Source of the DNA: Mesorhizobium zhangyense
GTDB lineage: Bacteria; Pseudomonadota; Alphaproteobacteria; Rhizobiales; Rhizobiaceae
Direction of reading: 5' to 3'
DNA length: 64,000 nucleotides
NCBI RefSeq assembly: GCF_011045115.1
Contig: NZ_JAAKZG010000005.1
Location: 487,742-551,741 of the forward strand
In this document: piece after piece, positions 9,301-19,034 of the stretch
How positions within the stretch are numbered: position 1 is the first letter of the stretch
Layout: each line of letters opens with the position of its first letter
Notes under the pieces: generated by a model
Databases searched by the model: none
Seen by the model: only the letters and a program-made list of their open reading frames with translations
Told to the model about the DNA's origin: nothing
Made by a program: the position numbers and the translations under genes

Positions 9301-10251
9301 TCAGAGGCTGCGGCCGATGGCGAGGTATTTTTCGCGGCGCTGTTCGCGGAAATCGGTCGGCTTGGCGGCGAAATCGGCAAGCGTCTTGGCAATCAGGTCG
9401 CCGGCAGCCTTCATCACCGTTTCGGGTGCGCGGTGGGCGCCGCCGAGCGGTTCGGGAATGATCGCGTCGATCACCTTGAGGTCGAGAAGGTCCTGCGCGG
9501 TGATCTTCATGTTGGTCGCGGCGTCCTTGGAACGCGTGGTATCGCGCCACAGTATGGAAGCGGCACCTTCCGGCGAGATTACCGAATAGATGGCATGTTC
9601 GAGCATGAAGACGCGGTTGGCCGTGGCAATGGCAATCGCGCCGCCCGAGCCGCCTTCACCGATGACCACCGAAATCGACGGAACCTTCAGGCCGAGGCAG
9701 GCCGAGGTCGAGCGGGCGATGGCTTCGGCCTGTCCTCGCTCTTCCGCCTCGACGCCGGGAAAGGCACCGGCGGTGTCGACCAGCGTCACGACCGGAATTG
9801 AGAAGCGGTCGGCAAGCTCCATGATGCGCACCGCCTTGCGGTAGCCTTCGGGCTTCGCCGAGCCGAAATTATGCTTGATCCGGCTCTTGGTGTCTGAGCC
9901 CTTTTCCTGGCCGATGACAGCCACTGGCTCGCCGCGGAAGCGCGCAAAGCCGCCGATGATGGCCTCGTCCTCGCCAAAGGCGCGGTCGCCGGCGAGCGTC
10001 GTGAAATCGGTGAACAGCGCATCGACATAGTCGAGGCAGTGCGGCCGGTCGGGATGGCGGGCCACCTGCACCTTCTGCCACGGCGTCAGCGCCTTGTAGG
10101 CGTCGCGCAGTGCATCCTTGGAGCGCTTCTCCAGCCGGGCGATCTCGTCGGCGACATCGACAGCCTCGCCGCTTTCGGCAAGCTTCTTAAGCTCGATGAT
10201 CTTGCCATCGAGATCCTGCACCGGTTTTTCGAAATCGAGGTAATTGTACAT
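9301..10251 (-). CDS. accA: Acetyl-CoA carboxylase carboxyltransferase subunit alpha
   Basis: The 316-residue protein matches AccA (about 319 residues in E. coli) along its length, beginning [18 protein letters not shown]. It includes [35 protein letters not shown] and [10 protein letters not shown], which form the carboxybiotin/CoA site. With AccD it transfers the carboxyl group from biotin to acetyl-CoA to make malonyl-CoA. accD is not in the window. The gene lies downstream of xerD on the same strand with an 89-base gap, the usual rhizobial arrangement. Confidence 0.97.
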   Translation of the reverse strand: MYNYLDFEKPVQDLDGKIIELKKLAESGEAVDVADEIARLEKRSKDALRDAYKALTPWQKVQVARHPDRPHCLDYVDALFTDFTTLAGDRAFGEDEAIIGGFARFRGEPVAVIGQEKGSDTKSRIKHNFGSAKPEGYRKAVRIMELADRFSIPVVTLVDTAGAFPGVEAEERGQAEAIARSTSACLGLKVPSISVVIGEGGSGGAIAIATANRVFMLEHAIYSVISPEGAASILWRDTTRSKDAATNMKITAQDLLDLKVIDAIIPEPLGGAHRAPETVMKAAGDLIAKTLADFAAKPTDFREQRREKYLAIGRSL

Positions 10252-10340
10252 GCGTGAGCGGACCAATACGCCTGAATTAAAACACAGCCAGAACCTTCAA
10301 AAGACAGGTTCGGCGCCGCGAAACTCGCCTCCACATAGCG

Positions 10341-11264
10341 TCAGCTTGTCTTGTCGGCAAGCGGATGATGGTCATTGACCAGTCGCATCAACCGTTCCTC
10401 GAGCACATGGGTGTAGATTTGTGTCGTCGATATGTCGGCGTGGCCGAGCAATTGCTGCACGGCGCGCAGGTCGGCTCCGTTCTGCAGGAGATGGCTGGCG
10501 AAGGCGTGACGCAGCACATGCGGCGAGATTTTCGCGGCTGTTATTCCGGTTCTAGCGGCGAGCCCCTTCAGGTCGCGCGCAAACACCTGCCGCGGCAGAT
10601 GGCCGCTTTCGGAGGCTGCGGGAAACAGGAATGGGCTCTCGGCAAAGGCCGGCACTTTCTCACGTTCCGTGAGCCAGCTGCGCATCGCTTCGCGCGCCTT
10701 GGCCGAGAGCGGCACCATGCGATCCTTGTCGCCCTTGCCGCGCACGATGAAGAAGCGCTCGTCGCGCAGCGCCACCGTTAGTGGCAGGCTGACCAGCTCG
10801 GAAACGCGCAGGCCCGTCGCGTAAAGCACCTCGACCAGCGCATGCATGCGCCTTGCCGCGATATGGGCGCTGTAGCCGGTCGATGCGTCATTGGCTTCAG
10901 TCGCGGCGCGGTCGAGCAGGCGGCCGGTCTCGGCCTCGCTCATGATCTTGGGCAGCGGCCGGTCTTTTTTCGGGCTGTCGAGCGTGCCGGTGGGGTCGTC
11001 GGTGCGCAGCCCCTCGGCATAGAGGAATTTGTAGAACTGCCGCAGCACCGAAAGTTTGCGGGCCTGCGAGGTCGCGGCAAAACCGCGCCCGGCGATGTCG
11101 CCGAGATAGGCGCGGATGCTTTCGGTCGCAGCACCGGCCAGGTCGCCGATGTTTTCGGCGGCATCTTCCAGGTCTCGGCGGTAGGAGGAGAGCGTGTTGT
11201 TGGCAGCGCCCCGCTCGGCGCTCATCATCTCCAGAAAAGCCTCGATGCGTGCGCCGCTTCTCAT
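10341..11264 (-). CDS. xerD: Site-specific tyrosine recombinase XerD
   Basis: The 307-residue protein has the N-terminal SAM-like core-binding domain and a C-terminal catalytic domain. Catalytic residues are visible: Arg153 (TGLRVSEL), Lys177 (GKGDK), His249 and Arg252 ([10 protein letters not shown]), His275 ([14 protein letters not shown]) and nucleophile Tyr284. XerD with XerC resolves chromosome dimers at dif. Full length and core-genome neighbours (accA, aroK) argue that this is the housekeeping enzyme and not an element integrase. Confidence 0.95.
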   Translation of the reverse strand: MRSGARIEAFLEMMSAERGAANNTLSSYRRDLEDAAENIGDLAGAATESIRAYLGDIAGRGFAATSQARKLSVLRQFYKFLYAEGLRTDDPTGTLDSPKKDRPLPKIMSEAETGRLLDRAATEANDASTGYSAHIAARRMHALVEVLYATGLRVSELVSLPLTVALRDERFFIVRGKGDKDRMVPLSAKAREAMRSWLTEREKVPAFAESPFLFPAASESGHLPRQVFARDLKGLAARTGITAAKISPHVLRHAFASHLLQNGADLRAVQQLLGHADISTTQIYTHVLEERLMRLVNDHHPLADKTS

Positions 11265-11269
11265 GGTCG

Positions 11270-11419
11270 CTATTTCTTCTGATTGATCTTGTCGGCGGGA
11301 ATGCGGATGGTGATCTCGCCCTTCTTCGGCTCGACATAGGTGACCAGAGCGAACATTGCGCCGTAGGCAATGCCCGCCAGAACGCCCAGCGTCACCAGAA
11401 ACCGGAATAAGGTCGGCAT
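11270..11419 (-). CDS. Small single-pass membrane protein (49 residues)
   Basis: An ORF of 49 codons begins [20 protein letters not shown] and ends in a charged tail with [13 protein letters not shown]. One transmembrane helix (about residues 5-26) is followed by a soluble tail of about 22 residues. It ends only five bases before the xerD start on the same strand and is divergent from aroK, so it is probably the first gene of the xerD-accA unit. I know of no function. The tail is not low-complexity and codon use looks coding, so I consider it a real gene. Confidence 0.7.
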   Translation of the reverse strand: MPTLFRFLVTLGVLAGIAYGAMFALVTYVEPKKGEITIRIPADKINQKK

Positions 11420-11514
11420 TGTTTGGTCGTGCCCTCCCTGTGCCGTGCCGTTATGGGACGCCCTTCATGTCATTTCAAGGGCGGGTCCTAACCCTTGACG
11501 CGCAAAGGGTTTTG

Positions 11515-12138
11515 ATGTCGAAACGCCGCATGATGAGCGAGGCGCCCGAAAACACGGTTCCGAGACAGGCCGAACTGCTGCAGCAGCTCGGTTCGCGCTC
11601 TATCGTGTTCGTCGGGCTGATGGGCGCCGGCAAGACGGCGATCGGCCGGCGGGTTGCGAGCGTTCTGCATCTGCCTTTCACCGACAGCGACCACGAGATC
11701 GAAAGCGTATCGCGCATGACGATCCCGGAATTGTTCGAACGCTATGGCGAGCCGGAATTCCGCGCGCTGGAGCAGCGCGTCATCCACCGAGTGCTGGAAG
11801 GCGGCCCGCAGGTGCTGTCTACCGGCGGCGGCGCCTTCATGAATGCGCAGACGCAAGGCATCATCGCGGATCACGCCGTCTCGGTGTGGCTGAAGGCCGA
11901 TATCGACACGCTGATGGAGCGGGTCGGCAAGAAGCCGACGCGGCCGCTGCTGCAAAACCCCGACCCGCGCGCCGTCATGGAGCGGCTGATGGCCGAGCGC
12001 TATCCCATCTATGCCAAGGCCGATGTCACCGTGCCCACCCGCGACGAGCGCAAGGAAATCATCGCTGCCGAGGTTATCGAGGAACTCGTGACCTATCTTT
12101 GCGGGCAGGGCCATGCCGCCACGGAGAATGCACAATGA
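11515..12138 (+). CDS. aroK: Shikimate kinase
   Basis: The 207-residue product has Walker A GLMGAGKT (34-41), the DSDHEIE segment that binds magnesium and shikimate, the STGGGAF motif and the RPLLQ lid region. It phosphorylates shikimate at O3 in the chorismate pathway. Start 11515 is one of several close ATGs (11468, 11515, 11530, 11533); the choice is uncertain and does not affect the kinase core. The stop overlaps the aroB start in an ATGA, so the two are translationally coupled. Confidence 0.94.
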   Translation: MSKRRMMSEAPENTVPRQAELLQQLGSRSIVFVGLMGAGKTAIGRRVASVLHLPFTDSDHEIESVSRMTIPELFERYGEPEFRALEQRVIHRVLEGGPQVLSTGGGAFMNAQTQGIIADHAVSVWLKADIDTLMERVGKKPTRPLLQNPDPRAVMERLMAERYPIYAKADVTVPTRDERKEIIAAEVIEELVTYLCGQGHAATENAQ

Positions 12139-13265
12139 ATGACGGCGGAACGAACAGCCCGGTGAAAGTCGTCGTCGGACTTGGTGACAGGGCCTATGAC
12201 ATATTGATCGGCTCCGGCCTGATCGCGCGGGCCGGCGCGGAAATCGCGGCACGGCTGCCGGGCATCCGCGCGGCGATCGTCACCGACGAGAATGTCGCCG
12301 CTGCCCATCTCGATGCGCTTACGCAAAGCCTCGAAAGCGCTGGCATCGCCTCGACAGCGATCACGCTGCCGGCCGGCGAAAAGACAAAAAGCTTCGCTCA
12401 TCTGCAGGACGTGGTCGACGGCGTGCTTGCCGCCCGGCTGGAGCGCGGCGACGCGGTTCTGGCGCTCGGCGGGGGGGTCATCGGCGATCTCACCGGCTTT
12501 GCCGCCGGCATCGTGCGGCGCGGCATGAATTTCGTGCAATTGCCGACCTCGCTGCTGGCGCAGGTCGATTCGTCTGTCGGCGGCAAGACCGGCATCAACA
12601 GCCCCCATGGCAAAAACCTCATCGGCGTCTTTCACCAGCCTCGCGTCGTGCTGGCCGATACCGATGTGCTCGACACGCTGCCTGTCCGCGAATTCCGCGC
12701 CGGCTATGCCGAAGTCGCCAAGTACGGCCTGATCGACCGGCCCGATTTCTTCGCCTGGCTGGAAAAGAACTGGCGCGAGGTGTTTTCCGGCGGACCGGCT
12801 CGAACCGAGGCGATTGCGCAATCCTGCCGCGCCAAGGCCGATGTCGTCGCCCGCGACGAATTCGAGACCGGCGACCGCGCGCTGCTCAATCTCGGCCACA
12901 CATTCGGCCACGCGCTGGAGGCCGCGACCGGCTATGAAAGCGCGCGGCTCGTCCACGGCGAGGGCGTCGCCATCGGCATGGCGCTGGCCTATCGCTTTTC
13001 GGCGCGCATGAACCTTGCCAGCCCCGACGATGCCGCCCGCGTCGAGACGCATCTGCGCGAAGTCGGCCTGCCATGGCGCATGGCCGATATTCCGGGCACC
13101 CTGCCGGATGCCGAGCGTCTGCTTGGCTATATCGCTCAGGACAAGAAAGTGTCGCGCGGTGCGCTGACCTTCATCTTGACCCACGGCATCGGCCAGTCCT
13201 TCATCGCTAGGGATGTTCCGTCATCCGAAGTTCTGGCCTTCCTGCGGGAGAATCACCCGGGATGA
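12135..13265 (+). CDS. aroB: 3-dehydroquinate synthase
   Basis: The 376-residue enzyme shows the NAD-binding [11 protein letters not shown] motif, [19 protein letters not shown] with the active-site lysine, and the zinc ligands in [19 protein letters not shown] and HGEGVAIGM. It converts DAHP to 3-dehydroquinate. It overlaps aroK upstream and the CorC-like gene downstream, each by four bases (ATGA), giving a tightly coupled three-gene operon. Confidence 0.96.
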   Translation: MNDGGTNSPVKVVVGLGDRAYDILIGSGLIARAGAEIAARLPGIRAAIVTDENVAAAHLDALTQSLESAGIASTAITLPAGEKTKSFAHLQDVVDGVLAARLERGDAVLALGGGVIGDLTGFAAGIVRRGMNFVQLPTSLLAQVDSSVGGKTGINSPHGKNLIGVFHQPRVVLADTDVLDTLPVREFRAGYAEVAKYGLIDRPDFFAWLEKNWREVFSGGPARTEAIAQSCRAKADVVARDEFETGDRALLNLGHTFGHALEAATGYESARLVHGEGVAIGMALAYRFSARMNLASPDDAARVETHLREVGLPWRMADIPGTLPDAERLLGYIAQDKKVSRGALTFILTHGIGQSFIARDVPSSEVLAFLRENHPG

Positions 13266-14176
13266 AAGTTGAAGCGCTAGTCGCCGTCATCTGCGTCCTT
13301 CTGGCGCTGATTGCGCTTGCGTTGATATTCCGGCACCGCCTGCTCGCGGCTTTCGGTCTCGAACTGCAGGAGATCGAGCCGCAGCAATCGGCTCATGACG
13401 AGCTTCGCGGCACCGTCGCCGATCTCCACCGCGAGGGCGGCGTGGTCAAGCAGGACCGCGACCGCATGGGCGCGCTGCTCGACCTGCACGAGCTCGAAGT
13501 TTCGGACGTGATGGTCCACCGGCTGAACATGCGCTCGGTCAATGCCGACAATGCGCCCGAGGCTGTGGTGCGCGAAATCCTGCAAAGTCCACATACGCGC
13601 ATGCCGCTGTGGCGCGGCGCCACCGACAACATCGTTGGCGTGCTGCACGCCAAGGATCTGCTACGCGCGCTCAACGATGTCGGCAACGATTTTTCGCAGA
13701 TCGACGTGATGAAGGTCGCCTCCAAGCCGTGGTTCGTGCCCGATACGACCACGCTTCAGGAGCAGCTCAACGCCTTCCTGCGCCGCAAGGCGCATTTTGC
13801 CCTCGTCGTCGACGAATATGGCGAGCTGGAAGGGCTGGTCACACTCGAAGACATCATAGAGGAAATCGTCGGCGAGATCGCCGACGAGCATGATGTCGAC
13901 GTGCAGGGCGTGCGTCAGGAATCGGACGGCTCGATCGTGGTCGACGGCTCCGTGCCGATCCGCGACCTCAACCGCGCGCTGGACTGGGAATTGCCCGACG
14001 ACGAAGCGGTGACCATCGCCGGCCTCGTCATCCACGAGACGCAGTCAATCCCGGAAGAGAAGCAAGCCTTCACCTTCCACGGCAAGCGCTTCATCGTCAT
14101 GAAGCGCGACAAGAACCGTATCACGCGCATCAGGATCAGGCCGGCGCTTGAGGTGGCCGAGACGGCGCCACGCTAG
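13262..14176 (+). CDS. CorC/HlyC-type CBS-domain protein lacking the DUF21 (CNNM) membrane domain
   Basis: The 304-residue protein has one N-terminal hydrophobic segment (residues 5-23), then immediately the region [18 protein letters not shown]. In relatives this region follows a four-helix DUF21 domain. Two CBS domains (about 95-215) and a CorC_HlyC C-terminal domain (about 225-300) are intact. Aligned from memory with relatives of about 430 residues, it looks as if an in-frame segment of 100-130 residues of DUF21 was lost. The role in Mg/Co efflux or membrane homeostasis is therefore uncertain. It is coupled to aroB by an ATGA overlap. Confidence 0.85.
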   Translation: MKVEALVAVICVLLALIALALIFRHRLLAAFGLELQEIEPQQSAHDELRGTVADLHREGGVVKQDRDRMGALLDLHELEVSDVMVHRLNMRSVNADNAPEAVVREILQSPHTRMPLWRGATDNIVGVLHAKDLLRALNDVGNDFSQIDVMKVASKPWFVPDTTTLQEQLNAFLRRKAHFALVVDEYGELEGLVTLEDIIEEIVGEIADEHDVDVQGVRQESDGSIVVDGSVPIRDLNRALDWELPDDEAVTIAGLVIHETQSIPEEKQAFTFHGKRFIVMKRDKNRITRIRIRPALEVAETAPR

Positions 14177-14246
14177 ACCTGAGATTCAGGGTCGAGCTAT
14201 GTTAAGTCCGAAAATGACCATCGCGACGATCTGGTAGTTCGACGCG

Positions 14247-14549
14247 CTACCAGCGCGTCGCTTCGCCCGGCGCTGCCGGCTCGATCGCCAGCGCATGCAC
14301 ACCGCCATTCAATTCGTCGGCCAGAAGCGCGTTGACCGAGCGGTGGCGGTCGATGCGGCTCATGCCCGAAAAAACATCGGAGACGATGCGCACGCGAAAA
14401 TGCGTCTCGCCGGTGCCGTCATAGGTCACATGATGGCCCGAATCCTCGTGATGGTGGCCGGCGTGGAGATGGCTTTCGTTGAGGACGACGAGCCGCTCCG
14501 GCGAATATGCCTGTTTCAGCTTGGTTTCCATCGTTGCCTGTATGGACAT
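14247..14549 (-). CDS. BolA family protein
   Basis: This 100-residue protein has the BolA fold signature: SHLHAGHHHEDSGHHVTYDG, FRVRIVSDVFSGMSRIDRHRSVNALL and a C-terminal HALAIEPAAPGE. BolA-like proteins partner monothiol glutaredoxins and help handle iron-sulfur clusters. The extra histidines in residues 27-40 are typical of the alphaproteobacterial BolA1-type group. A good ribosome site, AAGGAGAC, lies just ahead of the chosen start. It is divergent from the J-domain gene. Confidence 0.9.
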   Translation of the reverse strand: MSIQATMETKLKQAYSPERLVVLNESHLHAGHHHEDSGHHVTYDGTGETHFRVRIVSDVFSGMSRIDRHRSVNALLADELNGGVHALAIEPAAPGEATRW

Positions 14550-14692
14550 TGCCGTCTCCTTCACCCAAATATGTCGCACTCATCGTAAAAGTGCCGATCT
14601 AGCATTTAATCCGCGATTCAGCGGGTTAGGGCGATGATTGCCGAAATGTCAATTCTTGTTCTGTGACCCCAACATCCCCTAAATGGGAATAG

Positions 14693-15304
14693 ATGAAACC
14701 CTATCCAAAATATTTCGACAAGATTCGCGTGCGCCCCGACCCGCAGGCCGAGGTGAAGGCGCGCGCGCCGATCTGCCAGTGGGATGGGTGCAACGAAGCC
14801 GGTACGCACCGGGCGCCGGTCGGCCGCCTGAAGGAGGGCGAGTATTTCCGCTTCTGCTTCGATCATGTGCGCGAGTACAACAAGGGCTTCAATTATTTCT
14901 CCGGCGTGCCGGACAGCGAAGTCGCGCGCTTCCAGAAGGAAGCGATGACCGGCCATCGCCCGACCTGGACCATGGGCACCAATGGCGGCGCGCGCACGTC
15001 CTCGCCCGATTTCGCGCAGCAACGTTCGGGCCGCGCCGGCTACTACAAGAATGTGCGCGATCCCTTCGGCATGTTCGGCGAGAAGGCGGCACCGCGCGAG
15101 CGCAAGGCCAAGCCGCTTGAGGCCAAGGCGCTGGAAACGCTTGGCCTTACCACAAAGGCGACTGGCGCGGATATCAAGGCGCGCTATAAGGAGCTTGTGA
15201 AACGCCACCATCCCGATGCGAATGGTGGAGACAGGGGTTCGGAAGACCGGTTCCGCGATGTGCTTCAGGCCTATCGCGTGCTCAAGCAGGCAGGCTTGTG
15301 TTGA
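14693..15304 (+). CDS. J-domain (DnaJ-like) protein
   Basis: The 203-residue protein begins MKPYPKYFDKIRVRP. An N-terminal region of about 130 residues contains CQWDGCNEAGTHRAP and a CFDHV cysteine pair, suggestive of a small zinc site. A C-terminal J domain follows, with HPD in KRHHPDANGG near residue 173. J domains stimulate DnaK-type ATPases. This inverted layout (J domain last) is found next to bolA and cobS in many rhizobia. The client is unknown. Confidence 0.88.
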   Translation: MKPYPKYFDKIRVRPDPQAEVKARAPICQWDGCNEAGTHRAPVGRLKEGEYFRFCFDHVREYNKGFNYFSGVPDSEVARFQKEAMTGHRPTWTMGTNGGARTSSPDFAQQRSGRAGYYKNVRDPFGMFGEKAAPRERKAKPLEAKALETLGLTTKATGADIKARYKELVKRHHPDANGGDRGSEDRFRDVLQAYRVLKQAGLC

Positions 15305-15310
15305 GCATCA

Positions 15311-15364
15311 GGTCTTAGGCCTTTCCGGAATGGCTTTCGCCCAGCCGGAAAAAGCTCTAAGACC
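15311..15364. repeat. Imperfect palindrome between the J-domain gene and cobS
   Basis: GGTCTTAGGCCTTTCCGG at 15311-15328 pairs with CCGGAAAAAGCTCTAAGACC at 15345-15364, with two small mismatched bulges and a 16-base loop. It begins six bases after the J-domain stop codon. It could act as a bidirectional terminator or be a dispersed palindromic element, but no T-tract follows. Confidence 0.5.
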
Positions 15365-15421
15365 GCTCCCGAACAAAATTGGATTGCCGGTGAAGCACGA
15401 GGCTTCGCGCGTGGAGATATG

Positions 15422-16408
15422 ATGAACAAGGTCGATCGCGATATCGCAAACCTGCCCGACACGACGGCGTCGGTGAAAGAGAAATTCGGCTTCGATTCCA
15501 AGATGGTCGTGCCGGCCTATTCCGCTGCCAGCGAGCATGTACCGGACATCGATCCAGACTATCTGTTCGACCAGCAGACGACGATGGCGATCCTGGCCGG
15601 CTTTGCCTACAACCGCCGCGTCATGGTGTCGGGCTATCACGGCACCGGCAAGTCGACCCATATCGAGCAGGTTGCCGCCCGCCTCAACTGGCCTTGCGTG
15701 CGCGTCAATCTCGACAGCCATGTCAGCCGTATCGATCTCGTCGGCAAGGATGCGATCGTCGTCAAGGAAGGCATGCAGGTCACTGAGTTCCGCGACGGGA
15801 TCCTGCCCTGGGCCTATCAGCACAATGTCGCGCTCTGCTTCGACGAGTATGATGCTGGCCGCCCGGATGTGATGTTCGTCATCCAGCGGGTGCTGGAATC
15901 GTCGGGCCGCCTGACGCTGCTCGACCAGAGCCGCGTCATCCGTCCGCATCCGGCCTTCCGCCTGTTTGCCACCGCCAACACGGTCGGCCTCGGCGACACG
16001 ACCGGCCTCTATCACGGCACCCAGCAGATCAACCAGGCGCAGATGGACCGCTGGTCGATCGTCACCACGCTGAATTATCTGCCGCATGACAATGAAGTCG
16101 CGATCGTGCTGGCCAAGTCCAAGCACTACCGCAACGACAAGGGCCGCGACATCGTCAACAAGATGGTGCGCGTTGCCGACATGACCCGGTCGGCCTTTAT
16201 CAATGGCGATCTCTCGACCGTCATGAGCCCGCGTACGGTCATCACCTGGTCGGAAAATGCCGAGATCTTCAACAATGTCGGCCTGGCCTTCCGCCTGACC
16301 TTCCTGAACAAGTGCGATGAGCTGGAACGCTCGATCGTTGCCGAATTCTACCAGCGCGCCTTTGGCGAAGAGCTGCCGGAATCATCGGCCAACGTCGTGC
16401 TGGGGTGA
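15422..16408 (+). CDS. cobS: Aerobic cobaltochelatase subunit CobS
   Basis: The 328-residue AAA+ (MoxR-like) ATPase has Walker [10 protein letters not shown], Walker B LCFDEYD and the sensor segment [18 protein letters not shown]. With CobT and CobN it inserts cobalt into hydrogenobyrinic acid a,c-diamide in the aerobic cobalamin pathway. Two adjacent ATGs exist at 15419 and 15422; GGAG at 15413-15416 is better spaced for 15422. cobT follows after an intervening small gene, and cobN is not in the window. Confidence 0.96.
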   Translation: MNKVDRDIANLPDTTASVKEKFGFDSKMVVPAYSAASEHVPDIDPDYLFDQQTTMAILAGFAYNRRVMVSGYHGTGKSTHIEQVAARLNWPCVRVNLDSHVSRIDLVGKDAIVVKEGMQVTEFRDGILPWAYQHNVALCFDEYDAGRPDVMFVIQRVLESSGRLTLLDQSRVIRPHPAFRLFATANTVGLGDTTGLYHGTQQINQAQMDRWSIVTTLNYLPHDNEVAIVLAKSKHYRNDKGRDIVNKMVRVADMTRSAFINGDLSTVMSPRTVITWSENAEIFNNVGLAFRLTFLNKCDELERSIVAEFYQRAFGEELPESSANVVLG

Positions 16409-16422
16409 GGGGAGCCCCGATC

Positions 16423-16875
16423 GTGCGGCACGCTGCATTCCGCTTTTGCGCTCTGCCGGCAGTTGTCGTGATCGGATTGCAGTCCATGGCCTTTGCAAAT
16501 GATTTCATGTCGGGACAGGTCTGGTCCTATCAGGACGCAAGCCCCGCAACATCGCGGGTCATCATCGGCAAGGTCGACAAGATGGCTAACGGTCAGAATA
16601 TCGTTTCCATCTCCGTAACCGACGCGCCCATTCCGACCACGGAAACTCCTCTTCAGACGATTGGCCATATGCCGTTCGACAAGGAGGCGCTGCAGACAAG
16701 CCTGCTCAAGCAGGAAGGCAACGTGACTGTTCCGGCGGAATTCGCCGGTGGCTATGAGACTTGGCGCGCTGCCTATGACGCCGGCAAGGCCGGTGCATTT
16801 ACCATTCCGGTGGTTAAGGCAGTCCAATATATCAAGCAGGTCGTGGAAAGCCCCTCCACACCGCCGCCGCATTAG
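16423..16875 (+). CDS. Hypothetical secreted protein between cobS and cobT
   Basis: With GTG at 16423 preceded by GGGGAG, the 150-residue product begins with a clear signal peptide ending near MAFA-ND (residue 25). The mature part, about 125 residues, starts DFMSGQVWSYQDA and ends in VESPSTPPPH, with no cysteines and no motif I recognise. An in-frame GTG at 16405 overlapping the cobS stop is an alternative. The gene sits in the cobS-cobT operon, 9 bases ahead of cobT. I do not recall it there in most rhizobia and cannot assign a function. Confidence 0.65.
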   Translation: MRHAAFRFCALPAVVVIGLQSMAFANDFMSGQVWSYQDASPATSRVIIGKVDKMANGQNIVSISVTDAPIPTTETPLQTIGHMPFDKEALQTSLLKQEGNVTVPAEFAGGYETWRAAYDAGKAGAFTIPVVKAVQYIKQVVESPSTPPPH

Positions 16876-16884
16876 GAAGCTTAG

Positions 16885-18786
16885 ATGGCTGGACCCGGCG
16901 ACAACACACGCGGAAAGCCCAGGACGGGCGGTGAGGCGGACGCTTTCAAGCGCGCCGTGACCGTTTGCATGCGTGCTATTTCCGGCGACAACGAGATGGA
17001 AGTCGCCTTCGCCAAGGACAAGCCGGCGCTTGCCGGCAACCGGGCGCGCCTGCCGGAACTGCCGAAGAAGGCATCGAAGACCGATATCGCGGTTACGCGA
17101 GGGCTCGGCGATTCCATGGCGCTCAAGCGCGCCTGCCACGATGCGCGCATCCACACCAAGCTGGCGCCGGAAGGCAAGCAGGCGCGCGCCGTTTATGACG
17201 CCGTCGAGCAGGCCCGCGTCGAGGCGATCGGCTCTCGCGCCATGGCCGGCGTTGCCGACAATATCGGCTCGATGCTGGAAGACAAATACGCCAAGGCCAA
17301 TCTCGCCGACGTGCGCGACCAGGTCGATGCGCCGCTGGAGGAAGCTTTGGCGCTGATGGTGCGTGAGAAGCTGACCGGCCGTCCTGCCCCGAAGAGCGGC
17401 GAAAAACTTGTTTCACTGTGGCGCAACTGGGTCGAGGAAAAGGCTGGTCCTAATCTCGAGGGTCTGGTCGGAAAACTCGACGACCAGCAGGCCTTTGCCC
17501 GCGTCGTGCGCGACATGCTCGCCTCCATGAACATGGCCGAGGAACTCGGCGATGAGGAGCAGAGCGAAGACACCGAGAACAACGACGAAGACCAGCCGCA
17601 GGGTGGCGAAAAGAGCGAGGAAGGCGGCGAGGACGACACCGGCGCCGATGATTCGCAGCCTGAGGACTCCGAAGCTTCCGCCGAGGAAGACCAGTCCGGC
17701 GAGATGGAAGCGTCAGACGCCACATCCGACGACATGGCGGATGACGACGATGCCGACGCCGAGACGCCGGGCGAGGCGCGCCGCAAGGACGATCCATTCG
17801 CCAACCTGCCGCGTGACATCGACTACAAGGTTTTCACCACCACTTTCGACGAGACGGTGGGGGCGGAAGAACTGTGCGAGGAAGAGGAGCTCGACCGGCT
17901 CCGCGCCTTCCTCGACAAGCAGCTCGCCAATCTGCAGGGCGTCGTCGGGCGTCTCGCCAACCGGCTGCAGCGCCGCCTGATGGCGCAACAGAACCGCTCC
18001 TGGGATTTCGACCTCGAAGAAGGCTATCTCGACCCGGCCCGCCTCGTGCGCGTCGTCATCGATCCGATGCAGCCGCTGTCCTTCAAGCAGGAGCGCGACA
18101 CCAAGTTCCGCGACACGGTGGTGACGCTGGTGCTCGACAATTCCGGCTCGATGCGCGGCCGTCCGATCACGGTTGCCGCGACCTGCGCCGACATTCTGGC
18201 GCGCACGCTGGAGCGCTGCGGCGTTTCGGTCGAAATCCTCGGCTTCACCACCCGCGCCTGGAAGGGCGGGCAGGCGCGCGAGAAGTGGCTGAAGGACGGC
18301 AAGCCCGCCAATCCCGGCCGCCTCAACGATCTGCGCCACATCATCTACAAGAGCGCCGACATGCCGTGGCGTCGTGCACGGCGCAATCTCGGCCTGATGA
18401 TGCGCGAAGGGCTGCTAAAAGAGAACATCGACGGCGAGGCGCTGCTGTGGGCGCATCAGCGGCTGATCGCGCGGCCCGAGCAGCGAAAAATCCTGATGAT
18501 GATCTCGGACGGCGCGCCGGTCGACGATTCGACGCTGTCGGTCAATCCGGGCAATTATCTCGAGCGGCATCTGCGCGCCGTCATCGATCTCATCGAGACG
18601 CGTTCCCCGGTCGAGCTTCTGGCCATCGGCATCGGCCACGACGTCACGCGCTATTATCGCCGCGCCGTCACCATCGTCGATGCCGAGGAACTTGCCGGCG
18701 CCATGACCGAGCAGCTTGCTTCGCTGTTCGGCGAGGAGACCGTCCGCGACACCCGCCGCAGCGGCGGCCGCCGGCGGGCGGGATGA
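16885..18786 (+). CDS. cobT: Aerobic cobaltochelatase subunit CobT
   Basis: The 633-residue protein matches CobT: an N-terminal helical region, a strongly acidic Glu/Asp-rich linker (about residues 220-305), and a C-terminal von Willebrand A domain with the MIDAS motif DNSGSM (Asp418). CobS and CobT form the AAA+/VWA chaperone complex that drives CobN. The gene is full length and in operon with cobS. Confidence 0.96.
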   Translation: MAGPGDNTRGKPRTGGEADAFKRAVTVCMRAISGDNEMEVAFAKDKPALAGNRARLPELPKKASKTDIAVTRGLGDSMALKRACHDARIHTKLAPEGKQARAVYDAVEQARVEAIGSRAMAGVADNIGSMLEDKYAKANLADVRDQVDAPLEEALALMVREKLTGRPAPKSGEKLVSLWRNWVEEKAGPNLEGLVGKLDDQQAFARVVRDMLASMNMAEELGDEEQSEDTENNDEDQPQGGEKSEEGGEDDTGADDSQPEDSEASAEEDQSGEMEASDATSDDMADDDDADAETPGEARRKDDPFANLPRDIDYKVFTTTFDETVGAEELCEEEELDRLRAFLDKQLANLQGVVGRLANRLQRRLMAQQNRSWDFDLEEGYLDPARLVRVVIDPMQPLSFKQERDTKFRDTVVTLVLDNSGSMRGRPITVAATCADILARTLERCGVSVEILGFTTRAWKGGQAREKWLKDGKPANPGRLNDLRHIIYKSADMPWRRARRNLGLMMREGLLKENIDGEALLWAHQRLIARPEQRKILMMISDGAPVDDSTLSVNPGNYLERHLRAVIDLIETRSPVELLAIGIGHDVTRYYRRAVTIVDAEELAGAMTEQLASLFGEETVRDTRRSGGRRRAG

Positions 18787-18810
18787 GGTTGGTTGAGCTG
18801 GACATAAAAG

Positions 18811-18965
18811 ACCCCCTCTCCGTCGCACTTCGCGCGCCACCTCTCCCCCAATTCATGGGGGCGAGGAACCCAAGTCCTGAAATGCCGCGGCTTTGGCGAG
18901 TGCCGGTTCCTCGCCCCCGCAAAGCGGGGGAGAGGTGGCTCGGCGAAGCCGAGACGGAGAGGGGG
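18811..18965. repeat. Long palindromic element with nested hairpins downstream of cobT
   Basis: Arms 18811-18870 and 18905-18965 are imperfect reverse complements of about 60 bases. Each includes CCACCTCTCCCCC or its complement and a GAGGAACC end, with an inner C-run/G-run hairpin in each arm. It belongs to the same structural family as the elements at 7.4, 27.7, 34.3 and 61.0 kb. It lies 24 bases after the cobT stop and before the phytase-like gene. Confidence 0.8.
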
Positions 18966-19034
18966 AGCTGCTGTGATCGCGCAACCCTCTTCGGCAGGGT
19001 CGCAGCACTTGGCCGTTCGCTGTCTTCTTCGGCG

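Noticed and set aside
10341..11264. Tyrosine recombinase as the integrase of a mobile element
   Set aside because: Its length, full XerD residue set and position between accA and aroK are those of the housekeeping recombinase; the only tRNA gene is 7 kb away and no attachment repeats were seen.
11494..11499. TTGACG as a -35 element for aroK
   Set aside because: It lies only 16 bases before the chosen start and no -10 hexamer can fit between them.
17874..19034. N-terminal extension of the phytase-like gene running back through cobT
   Set aside because: The extension is a frame-shifted reading of cobT and the palindromic repeat; the real protein starts with the signal peptide at 19035.
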